A program made the translations under genes and the position numbers. Shown one piece after another: positions 7,172 to 14,800 of a DNA stretch of 15,581 nucleotides; the first letter of the stretch is position 1; every line of letters starts with the position of its first letter. This DNA comes from Cyclostephanos tholiformis. Taxonomy: Eukaryota; Bacillariophyta; Thalassiosirophyceae; Thalassiosirales; Thalassiosiraceae. The stretch covers positions 1-15,581 of the forward strand of contig JALLPB010002022.1 in the NCBI GenBank assembly GCA_036939975.1, in the 5' to 3' direction. The notes beneath the pieces were generated by a model, which worked only from the letters and a program-made list of their open reading frames with translations, did not search any database and was not told where the DNA came from.

Positions 7172-8317
7172 ATGGGAAAAACATCAAACACGCTTAAAAC
7201 GCCACCAAAGAAAAAGGCAAACACGGCCATGGACTCTCGACGGTCTAGTCCAAGGGGACACAAGTCATCATCAAGGGAGATTGAAGTCAACACGCGCAAG
7301 AGAGGAACAGGACCAGAAGGACGGGGTGGAAAGAAGATTTCACGCAAGCTGCACTCGTCATCGTCCTCCGAGTCATCAGAATCGGAATCGGAGGAAGAGG
7401 ACGAAGGTTTTGATGGGCTGTGTGAAATGAAGAAGCCAAAAATGATGACACACGATGAATTGTTAGACATGTTGCGTGACCACGAGAGGACAATCAAGAA
7501 ACTACAGGCGGAAGTGCATTCGTTGAGGAACAAGTCACGTCCCAACAAGAAAGACGTTCGTGAGAGCATGAGGTGGTCCGGCGAGGAGATAAACTTCGCG
7601 GACAGCGTTAATACCTTTGTGCGAGAATTCTTATTTCCGCGGTACAAGTTCCTCAGGGGAGGGTGGCAGAAGTACGATCAAGACAAAAGTAATAGCTTGT
7701 CTTCCATGTGCTTGCGCAGACTCTCACTTCCGGAGGGTAGCGATAGGGAGGACATTTGGGAGAGGGTGATAGTGCCATCTATACAGATGAAATACATCAA
7801 CATAAAGGGGAACATGAACAATGACCTCAAGAAAATATACATAAGTATGAATGTGATTCTATTTGAAAACAATTGTGTATTGAACTAACCATATGCATCC
7901 ACTTCCTACTCTTTGGCAGGCGATTCCAACAAGGTACAAGTGGACAAGTTCGCGGAAGGATTAAAGTCGTTTATGAATAACGAGGAGACGGTAGATGACG
8001 ATGAGGAAAGGTCGGAAGGATTAATTAGGATCTACGAGTTCTTCACAAAATATGTACGCAGGATTTATCCGGACACACATTGGAAGAGGGCAATGAAGAT
8101 GAACCCGAATGTGATTTGGTTCCAACTGATTACTCCAAGCGACATTGCTTTCGTCATTTCTTTGGTGAAGAATGGAATGCCAGTGTGGAGGAGGAAAACT
8201 GCTCTGTTTGAGAGTGACGATTTGAGGAAAACAAAAGCGAAACCTCTATTCACGTCTGGAGAGGGCCAAAAGAGATGGCTTAAAGAAATTGGCGGGGGAG
8301 GAAGACGCGATTTCTGA
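7172..8317 (+). CDS. Two-exon charged coiled-coil protein, function unknown
   Basis: Exons are 7172-7844 and 7920-8317, giving 356 residues. The intron starts GTATGA, ends TTTGGCAG and has a CTAAC branch-like motif 32 nt before its end. It carries an in-frame stop and, at 75 nt, keeps phase, so splicing is needed for the full protein. The N terminus is Lys/Arg/Ser-rich with nuclear-signal character (KKKANT, SRRSSPRGHKSSSR), followed by a Ser/Glu tract (about 66-83) and a probable coiled coil (about 90-118, LLDMLRDHERTIKKLQAEV). The rest is a globular, mixed region (FADSVNTFVREFLFPRYKF; later SDIAFVISLVKNGMP and KPLFTSGEGQKR). It resembles, from memory, uncharacterised diatom protein families; I assign no function. 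Its last residues (from about 8270) read Gly-rich and unlike the rest, while another frame continues sensibly, so a frameshift near the end is likely. It is transcribed divergently from the transposase. Confidence 0.7.
7845..7919 (+). other. 75-nt GT-AG spliceosomal intron
   Basis: The donor is A/GTATGA at 7845 and the acceptor is TTTGGCAG/G at 7919, with ACTAACC at 7884-7890 as a likely branch site followed by a pyrimidine-rich tract. The intron interrupts a serine codon (A/GC, phase 1). Removing it joins KKIYI-S-DSNKVQVDKF. The unspliced frame meets a TAA inside the intron. This is direct evidence that the window is nuclear eukaryotic DNA. Confidence 0.8.
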
Positions 8318-8447
8318 GGAATCGGACGATTCGGGTGTTCATAATTATGTTGACGTGGTGGCTGCAGGGAACAAGGGGGGGGATGTGGTGAACGAGGAGA
8401 AGGATGGGGTAGAGGAACCAAGGAAATCAGCGCGACGTAAGAGGTGA
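8271..8447 (+). pseudogene. Frame-shifted C-terminal tail of the coiled-coil protein
   Basis: In the frame offset by +1 from exon 2, the DNA reads RDGLKKLAGEEDAISEES, then an acidic region, and ends in EEPRKSARRKR before the TGA at 8445-8447. This charged tail matches the style of the upstream protein, whereas the current frame ends in an odd Gly-rich WLKEIGGGGRRDF. An extra A in the AAAA run around 8268-8271 would account for the shift. It may be a real mutation, a sequencing error or, less likely, unusual splicing. Confidence 0.55.
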
Positions 8448-8749
8448 ATGTAAAAGGAACGGCCAGTGTGTGTGGACTTCTTCATTAGGTACCTCGTAAT
8501 AATGTTAGTGTGCTCAAAATGTCGAATAGTAAACATACAATTGATAAATGATACAGTTTAATTTTATGCCATCATTTAAAATTAGTGTAGTAACATTAAA
8601 CTACGACTAATACTAATTCTATTTATTAGAAACATTAAAATATTTAAGTTAAAATTAAAATGTTACTAACAAAATAAAAATATTACTAAAATAAAAAAAT
8701 GCATCTGAGATCCAGTACGAATATCTAAGTAAAATTTTAATCCAGTAGA
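8448..8749. other. AT-rich spacer, no gene seen
   Basis: The spacer is AT-rich with repeated AAAATATTACTAA- and AATTAAAAT-like words at about 8630-8700. It holds the 3' end of the coiled-coil gene and the truncated end of the copia relic. I find no LTR-like boundary, ORF or RNA gene. Confidence 0.5.
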
Positions 8750-8754
8750 TCAAT

Positions 8755-9222
8755 TTATTGGTCTTGAGAGGAGGTCCCAAAGGATGCTGCGGATGAAGAG
8801 TGACATCTGGCCAACATTGCAAGCTGCCATGAACTCTGCTTCCGTGGAGGAAAGCGCGACAGTGGGTTGGAACTTGGTCTTGTATGCAATTGTGCCACCA
8901 GCAAGTTGGGTGCATATCCCACTGAATGAGTGGCGTGTTTTGACGCTGGTAGCCCAGTCAGAATCGCCATATGCCACTGCGGTAGGATCATGATCGGGAC
9001 GTTTATCTAGGAGAAAGTCTTGACAGTTGCTGTTGACTTGGGAAAGTGGGGTATCAGGAAGGTCCATTCAAGGGGCAGTCCACCAGAAGTAAATCTCGTC
9101 ATCCCGCGTGATGTAGACATATCATATCGGATGGCATGTTTGAGGCCATGATAGTGATGTTCAGCCGGGGCAGAATTTGATTGCGACAGCTTAACGCTGG
9201 TGTAGACAATTCTGGGCAGCAT
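8755..9222 (-). pseudogene. Copia RNase H region, truncated
   Basis: After YTSVKLSQSNSAPAEHHYHG and a stop near 9070, the frame reads YGDSDWATSVKTRHSFSGI, then QPTVALSSTEAEFMAACN and SILWDL. The DSDWA aspartate and the STEAE glutamate are RNase H active-site positions conserved in copia elements. The usual next part (a helix with E/D-N) is missing because the similarity stops at about 8755. Confidence 0.85.
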
Positions 9223-9851
9223 GTGGTCATCTTCCAGATGAGTTCTCTGACACCTGCATGGTGCTTGATATGCATCTTAGCAGCAAGTGTTGCCTGCTCT
9301 GCTGGGTCCGTCGAGACAATGGCTGCATTGAATTTCTTAAGCCACGTTGGGTCAGTTGGGAGTGGGGTAGGTCTGTTTATGCTGAGTGGGACTTTCCCAA
9401 GCCAGGAGTCAAGATACTTCTCACAAAATTTTGAGATGTAAGTATGGCAATCAATCTTGATCTAGTAGCAGGTTTGAGTCACGTTGATGCTGTTGAACAA
9501 GGTTGTCATCAATTAAGTCAAGGAGTATGTCTGCAGTACGGGGGTCGGGGGCAGCAACAGCAAATCATTGACTTGACATTTGAAGATGATACATTTACCA
9601 TTGATGAGTCTGGAGTATAGGCACGGTTCGTGGACTGTAGGATTTAGCCCAATCTTGCGCAGTATAAGATCTGCATGTTTCTCCCAAAGGCACGGAGACT
9701 CGGGGTGGCCCTGCTTGGCAGAAAGGTTTGGAATCACATGACCCTCAGGAATTGGAGGGAGCTTCTTGTGGTTGACCCACCATTTGAGGAAAGCCTTATT
9801 TGGGCGCACATATAAGCCTTGTTTGGGTGGGGGTGCCTCCGCGAATGCATT
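9190..9851 (-). pseudogene. Copia RT palm/thumb region with ND in place of catalytic DD
   Basis: The frame continues NAFAEAPPPKQGLYVRPNKA, KAFLKWWVNHKKLPPIPEGH, LSAKQGHPESPCLWEKHADL and HEPCLYSRLINGKCIIFK, then QVND where copia elements have the catalytic V-D-D. The Asn codon is at 9567-9569. Directly after it a one-base loss shifts the frame; in the shifted frame the text resumes as FAVAAPDPRTADILLDLIDD. Further on, YISKFCEKYLDSWLGKVPLS and FNAAIVSTDPAEQATLAAKM continue to RELIWKMTTCCPEL. The enzyme would be inactive. Confidence 0.82.
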
Positions 9852-10295
9852 TCATACGTCCACACCATAAACAATAAGGTCCTCCACCGCAGCTATGGCA
9901 TAAAATAGGTGGGAGCTCATTTGATCGACACAGTTGACATATGTTTTGTCAAGAAACTGGACAGACCCAGATCGGGTGGACCCATCACAGATGCAATGTG
10001 CCTTCTTTCTACCATCAGCCATCTTGATGCCATAGGTCCACACAAAGTGACAAAGTGAAAAATGGTGGCATCATCCTCCACAGTGACGGGGTGACCAAAC
10101 ATATTCTGTTGGTCATATTGATCCAACTGGAGGTACTCAAAAGCCTGCCAGTCTTCCCAGTCAGACTGGCAAAGGAGATGGCCCCGAGTGAGTCACATGA
10201 CCTTGGTTGTGTAGTTGAGGACATCGCCGGACTCCACAATGTTGTAATGCAATGTGCGTCAAAAGGTTGGGCCATTGATGAGGAGGTCAAGTCGG
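9852..10295 (-). pseudogene. Copia RT N-terminal region, broken
   Basis: Reading 10295 to 9852 gives RTLHYNIVESGDVLNYTTKV, a stop, then LTRGHLLCQSDWEDWQAFEY and QLDQYDQQNMFGHP, then after a frame change WTYGIKMADGRKKAHCICDG, followed by STRSGS, DKTYVNCVDQ and LIVYGVDV before another stop. These are the conserved steps that precede and open the copia reverse transcriptase domain (W-x-Y-x-x-K-x-x-D-G, then the A-region aspartate in VYGVDV). At least two stops and one frameshift are present. Confidence 0.8.
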
Positions 10296-10710
10296 TTATT
10301 AAGTTGGTCGTGGGTAAATTGGGAGAAATCTTCAAGCAACATGATGAGGAGGCCTTAACAAGATATAAGAGAAGCATTTACTCCCCACTACTCTGGTGAC
10401 TGTGATGCCATGACCTCATCATCTAATCCACCTAGAGGCAAAGACCTTCTCCACGGCAAATGTGCACTCTTAACAAAGTTTTATCCTGACAAAAATCCAT
10501 CTGAGAGTAATCTGGCAACAAAAGAAGGATTATGGAGTACTAACAATCATTCTTCCTTGTTCCTCATCTTACTTGTGATGACAATGTTGGAGATGACTCC
10601 TTTTCTTCTCAATCAAGCTATGATCAAGATATCACAGATAAAAATTACCTACAATGCATCATCCCTAAATTATCAATTCTGTATTAGTTTATGGGATTTG
10701 CTTCACACAT
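10296..10710. other. Unassigned sequence upstream of the copia relic
   Basis: Frames on the plus strand at 10055-10399 are mostly antisense shadow of the copia relic. 10410-10712 (+) encodes about 100 residues of Ser/Leu-rich text with no motif I know. A minus-strand frame at about 10240-10350 (FTHDQLNNRLDLLINGP) may be a further eroded part of the copia linker. Confidence 0.3.
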
Positions 10711-10724
10711 AAAGGGGGGGGATG
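10711..10724 (+). other. Polypurine-tract-like AAAGGGGGGGGATG
   Basis: AAAGGGGGGGGA followed by TGTCC resembles the polypurine tract and TG start of a 3' LTR of a plus-strand copia-type element. No second copy of the following sequence is visible in the window and no plus-strand pol precedes it, so it could be a lone boundary of a fragmented element or chance. Confidence 0.2.
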
Positions 10725-10869
10725 TCCTTGAGGATTTCATCCGAGCTCATTTGTGATTTTTAAAACAGACCTCAAAAATGAAAACACAGTAGTGCTCTGA
10801 TAGCACTAACTTCTTGACACCATATTTATGAAACATGCAAGACCATCAATACCTCCTTAGACCTTGTTG

Positions 10870-12090
10870 TCACAAACAAGGTTGCTGGATCTGACATTAT
10901 GTTGCCTTATTGGTCACCCTTGATGGGATTTGACACTTTGACTCTCACACAAGATAGCAATGAACTTGGCTATTTTGGGCTACAGATGCATTTCCCTATA
11001 CCAATGTTCAAATATGGTGATTCATATGATACTTGGTCAAAATATGGGTTCATTACCCTAAATTCTGATTTGAAATGCAGATACACATCATAATTGGAAA
11101 AAACATACAGAAAGACTTTGTCTACATTTCTCCAAAGAGATATCCATGGAATGCTTACTTTTTTGAATGGAGTTATATTGGCATTCAGATACTTATAACT
11201 ACATCTCTTCTATCTTTCCAGAGAATTTTGTGAAGCAGATAAAGCTGTATTCTTTGATCAGTTTCTTTCAATACCATAAGACAAGACTGAAGACATGTTT
11301 TCTTTCTTCAAGACAAAAGGCTGATGAAGCAACCATTGCACCATTATCTCTCTTCACAATTTTTTCATCAGCGGTATCCTAAGCATTGATATCTGGATTC
11401 AACACTAGAGATTTTAAAGCAATTTTATATTGCAATTGAGAACAGTGACAATACCTACCAAATATTTCCTGGTGACTGTTACCTCATTACTCTAAAATGT
11501 ATGAGATGTCACTAGTGTATATCCACAAGGAACCAGGGAATATCAGCAACTTTAATCAGAGCACTCCTACTGCTATCTGAAGACATTTTGATTTCATCAG
11601 GAAAGAGGACAGAGGACAGCCATTCAGATATTACTCCTTTGTCCCTTCCAGTGATGTCTAGTTCAGAGGATTCCTATCAGTTGCATAAGAGGAATTTTTT
11701 ACATCAATGTTGTCTCTTTCATATTTTGTTTCCAAAATACATGTCACGGTGGTTAAGGTGGATGTGTCCAATGCAGGAGGTCAACAAACAAAAGAGAAAA
11801 ATCACAAAAAGACTGTATCAAATAGCTTGTCACTTGTCAGGGCCTTGTTTGAAGAAGATATTTGCTTGGTGCCCAATATCAATGTTGACAACAGTGGTGA
11901 TTTCCCAGTGTAAGCCTCCTTGAACGTTCATGTTACACAGTTCAATGCAAGCAAGACATTGAAAGGATACGAACTTGGTGCAAAAAAGGGATTGGATGAT
12001 AAAAATTTGCCTGAACACATGGACTCTTTGGAAATTTTTGATTCATGGTGTTTATTCATTTGTTGTTCTGTACACAAAACTTGACTGGCC
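10870..12090 (+). pseudogene. Heavily broken coding relic, family unknown
   Basis: Plus-strand stretches read like eroded protein in shifting frames: GSDIMLPYWSPLMGFDTLTL and FPIPMFKYGDSYDTWSKYGF (10880-11090); KNIQKDFVYISPKRYPWNAY and FFEWSYIGIQILITTSLLSF (11095-11225); FYIAIENSDNTYQIFPGDCY (11420-11490); FDFIRKEDRGQPFRYYSFVP (11590-11655). From 11690 one frame runs SLSYFVSKIHVTVVKVDVSN, then ALFEEDICLVPNINVDNSGD, one TAA near 11911, then FNASKTLKGYELGAKKGLDD and LPEHMDSLEIFDSW, ending near 12090. Composition is balanced rather than repeat-like, and the best part spans about 125 codons with a single stop. I do not recognise the family; it may be the gag or cargo of a mobile element. I see no start codon or splice structure that rescues it. 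Confidence 0.45.
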
Positions 12091-12592
12091 CTGTAGTTAG
12101 GAGTGACACAATTCGTGTATTACAAAACTGATACAGTCACCAGACACTTACTGTTATTGTTTGGGATGGGATATTATGGAGATAATCTGAAAGAGATTTT
12201 AAAATATATCACATGGTGAGCCAACAATCAGGGACAAATCCCTACTAACTAAAGTCATTTGTCATTTTATTGTAAACTGAAAGGAGACCTTTTACTGTAA
12301 CCATTGTGAGCCAAACACTCTTAAAACATAGAATTTATAAGAGTTTTTTTGCCCGGACATTAAAATCTTCTTTCTATTTTAAGGTAAACCAATGATAAAT
12401 TGAAATCAATTGTTTAAACAATCATATGCTAGGTTAAACCCCCCAACAATGAATTCAGTTATCTTACTTAACTTCTTCTGCTGGTCTCATCAATATGTCA
12501 CACCTTTACTGTTAAATGGGGTCTTGACTTCATCTGAGGCTCATTTTCAGCAGGTTGACAATAAAAAAACAAAAAAAATGGCATTTTTGTCC
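12091..12592. other. Non-genic stretch, nothing recognised
   Basis: The DNA is AT-leaning with only short frames and no clear repeat, RNA gene or coding relic. It separates the broken relic from the 186-bp duplication. Confidence 0.4.
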
Positions 12593-12919
12593 AATTGCCC
12601 ACTATTGGTCGCAATACTCTCCCAATGGCAGCAACCAGTGGCTTCAACTTAAGCCCTAGACCTCCTCTATCAGGCGATGCACATGGTATCCTACTGGCGC
12701 ACCACCATGGCCATTGACATGAGTAGCAAAAATGGCAAGCTTTTGTTGACATTTAAGTTTTCATGCAACCCTGGCGGCTGCTGGTGCAATACGGAGCAAA
12801 TACTCACCCAACAGCGGCATTCAGTGGCTTCTATAAAAGTCTGGACCTATGCTATTGGGCGATGCACTTGGTATTGCACTGGCACATCTGCAAGGTGCAC
12901 GGCCACCAATGTGGCAAGC
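12593..12919. repeat. Diverged two-copy tandem duplication, 186-bp offset
   Basis: CCCAATGGCAGCAACCAGTG followed by GCTTC (from 12621) aligns with CCCAACAGCGGCATTCAGTG followed by GCTTC (from 12807). The similarity continues through GGCGATGCACATGGTAT versus GGCGATGCACTTGGTAT, and ACTGGC, to ATGGCAAGC versus GTGGCAAGC (ending about 12740 and 12919). Upstream, GGTCGCAATACTCT matches GGAGCAAATACTCA. In one plus frame both copies read as G-x-N-T-x-P-x-A-A-x-S-G-F, hinting at an old protein repeat, perhaps ankyrin-like, but this is too weak to name. Confidence 0.65.
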
Positions 12920-13073
12920 AACGGAGGTCGAATCGATCATCTTTGACAAATTTGCCATCATCATAAACATAGCTAATTTTCTTATTAATAATTAATATAA
13001 ACTAAAATGAAGCTACCATAATATCATATGTAGGATTTGTACAAAAATAACCTTAGGGATAAGGTTAACAGCA
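12920..13073. other. AT-rich spacer, nothing recognised
   Basis: TTATTAATAATTAATATAAA and similar words, with no ORF or repeat of note. Confidence 0.4.
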
Positions 13074-13313
13074 TTACTTTGTGCCCCACATTGGCATGCA
13101 CCATACCTGGGGCTGGAGGTGCTGGTGAGGTTTGAACAATGTGGGTGAAGGTATCTCTGCATTCAAGTAGGGAAAGCACTTGCCTCCTATGTGCTGGCTT
13201 CTAGGCAATTGAGACATCTGCCTTATGTTGGTATGTGAAAACAACATATCATGCTGTTTGTTGGATTTTGTTAGTATGTTTGGGGGTGGAGGTGGAGGGT
13301 GGATTTGAACGTC

Positions 13314-13320
13314 ATCATTG

Positions 13321-13376
<56 letters not shown>
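13314..13376. repeat. (CAT)n microsatellite
   Basis: An almost pure CAT trinucleotide run with one TGTCAT interruption near its left end. In the minus-strand frame it encodes poly-Asp. Expected to be length-variable between strains. Confidence 0.95.
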
Positions 13377-13557
13377 GTGATCCCACATACTCTCATCTCC
13401 TCCTTCATCATCAGAATCATTGTCAACCAGCAAAGCTGCATCCTCATTATGGACCGCATCCCATGATGCTTCATCCTTATCTTTATCTCATGGTGCTTCA
13501 TCATACTTGACATCCCACAATGCTTCATTTTCATCAACATCACATGCTGGTCCATCC

Positions 13558-13609
13558 TGATGATCATGATCATGATCATGATCATGATCATGATTATGAT
13601 CATGATCAT
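13558..13609. repeat. (GATCAT)n palindromic hexanucleotide microsatellite
   Basis: About eight copies of the hexamer TGATCA/GATCAT with one GATTAT variant. Each unit contains the palindrome TGATCA, so the array is self-complementary and can extrude hairpins at many registers. It encodes His-Asp repeats in frames on both strands. Confidence 0.93.
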
Positions 13610-13667
13610 TGTCATTGTCATGTGAGACTTGACACTCCTTTACAAGATTGTAGATTGGTGTTTCCAT

Positions 13668-14640
13668 TGTTTTTTCATCAGCTTTGTGGTTGGCTCTTTA
13701 GTTTAGCCATATGAACTGCTGACAATGACAAACATGAACCATGCACCCTTGCCCTTCAATTAAAATGCAGTGATGGATGAGAAGTTAGTGTCTGATACCC
13801 TGAAGGAGGGAGGAATGTTAGGGGCTGGTGGTGGCTGGGGTGGAGGAGGTGGAGAGCAATGGGTTATGATTGTTGGAGTTGTTGATTTAGTGGAAATAGT
13901 GGGTGATGTTATTATGCAAGGAGGTGCTGCTGAGGTGCCTTTGAGGTAAATGGGAGGCGGGGGCAAAGTCATTCTAGAGGTAGAAGTGTGGGTCTTCTCG
14001 CAACAGGGAATCAGGTTTGCTGATATTGGGAGTTTGTTGGGGGGACTTCTTTGTGGTGGGAATTTCGTTGTTGTTTTTTAGTGTTGGGATAAGTATTTAC
14101 GTAGTCCTGTTCTTGACTTGTTTTGGTAGACCAACAGCCAAACCAATGAAAATGGTTGCCATAGCCAGTTACAGAAGCTGAAGGGATGGTCAAATTTGCA
14201 ATAAATTATTGCAATATATGCTGTTGATGATGTTGGGCAGGGGGGGGTGCTTGCATTTTTGGAATTGAGCCAACGGTTGTCCAGAATGATGTGGATGGTG
14301 GTTGTGGCCACATGTGCTATGACAAATAGACCAAATTGGTGGTAGTTGGGGGAGAATATGACAATGCCGAGCGGAATTGCAGGGTAAATTTGATTTAAAA
14401 TCTGGTAAAGAGATGTTGATGATGCCTGTGTATTTTTTTTTGATGTTTATCCATGGGCAGTGAGGAGGGCAAGGTCCCCAGTTGCCGTTGGTAGAATTAT
14501 TGAAGTTGTACTGACTGATCTGAACTAAAAGTGCCCCAAGCGCCACCACTGCACCCATACCTTGACGTCCGCCCCCTTTTTGGGGAGGTTTTGATATTAT
14601 TGGAGGTTCATGCTTAAGTACCTCAAATAGTACCATCAAA
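13668..14640. other. G/T-rich region with only doubtful frames
   Basis: The plus strand is rich in GGTGG, TTGTTG and GGAGG words, so the minus strand reads Pro-, His- and Gln-rich (for example PPPPPQPPPAPNIPP at about 13810-13860). One minus frame at about 14220-14400 gives a hydrophobic text (LGIVIFSPNYHQFGLFVIAH) and a further frame gives IAIIYCKFDHPFSFCNWLW (about 14130-14230), as might come from an eroded membrane protein. Frames change too often and no motif is recognised, so I annotate no gene. Confidence 0.35.
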
Positions 14641-14800
14641 AAGAGCTAGTGACAGAACAGGCCTCAGAATAGATATTATTTGTATCGTCTTAATACGTAA
14701 CTCTAAATTGACGGATGGTTCATGTCGCCATTGATTCTTAAGTTTTCACACAGTCTATCTGTTATTTCAAATTATTCATAATGTTCTGATGTCTTCTTCG
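14641..14800. promoter_or_regulatory. 3' flank of the membrane-protein gene
   Basis: This is an AT-leaning spacer immediately after the minus-strand stop at 14801. It should contain the 3' untranslated region and polyadenylation signals of that gene. No repeat or ORF is seen. Confidence 0.35.

Larger units (their letters stand above)
8750..10295 (-). mobile_element. Decayed Ty1/copia pol fragment (diatom type)
   Basis: On the minus strand, pieces of a copia polyprotein occur in correct order: linker before reverse transcriptase (about 10060-10290), RT fingers/palm (9560-10060), RT thumb/connection (9190-9460) and RNase H (8755-9222). The frames are broken by several stops and frameshifts. 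RNase H is cut off after SILWDL, before its final helices, and neither integrase, gag nor LTRs are recognisable, so this is an internal fragment truncated at both sides. It cannot encode an active element. Confidence 0.88.
13074..13667 (-). pseudogene. Acidic, His-Asp-rich low-complexity ORF with one internal stop
   Basis: A minus-strand frame starts at ATG 13667 with METPIYNLVKECQVSHDNDN, runs through a (HD)n tract, then CDVDENEALWDVKYDEAP, meets a TGA at 13488-13490 (codon 60), and continues in the same frame with DKDKDEASWDAVHNEDAALL, a Ser/Glu/Asp region, a run of about 19 Asp, a run of six Pro, then ordinary text to a stop at 13074. The two halves share D-E-A-x-W-D-like units, so the frame is probably one ancestral ORF broken by the single stop. 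The homopolymer parts are written by the microsatellites listed below. No domain is recognised. Alternatively the whole frame is open by chance because of the repeats. Confidence 0.4.

Noticed and set aside
8065..8536. Minus-strand Pro-rich ORFs opposite exon 2
   Set aside because: They are antisense to the spliced coiled-coil gene; their composition results from its acidic/Gly-rich codons.
10055..10399. Plus-strand 114-residue ORF
   Set aside because: It lies mostly antisense to the copia RT relic, whose minus-strand reading gives recognisable motifs.
13314..13609. CRISPR-like regular repeats
   Set aside because: These are trinucleotide and hexanucleotide microsatellites without unique spacers, in an intron-containing nuclear genome.
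14190..14639. 149-residue minus-strand ORF as a gene
   Set aside because: Its Pro/His/Asn-rich text has no motif, and neighbouring frames look equally coding-like, as expected from G/T-biased DNA.
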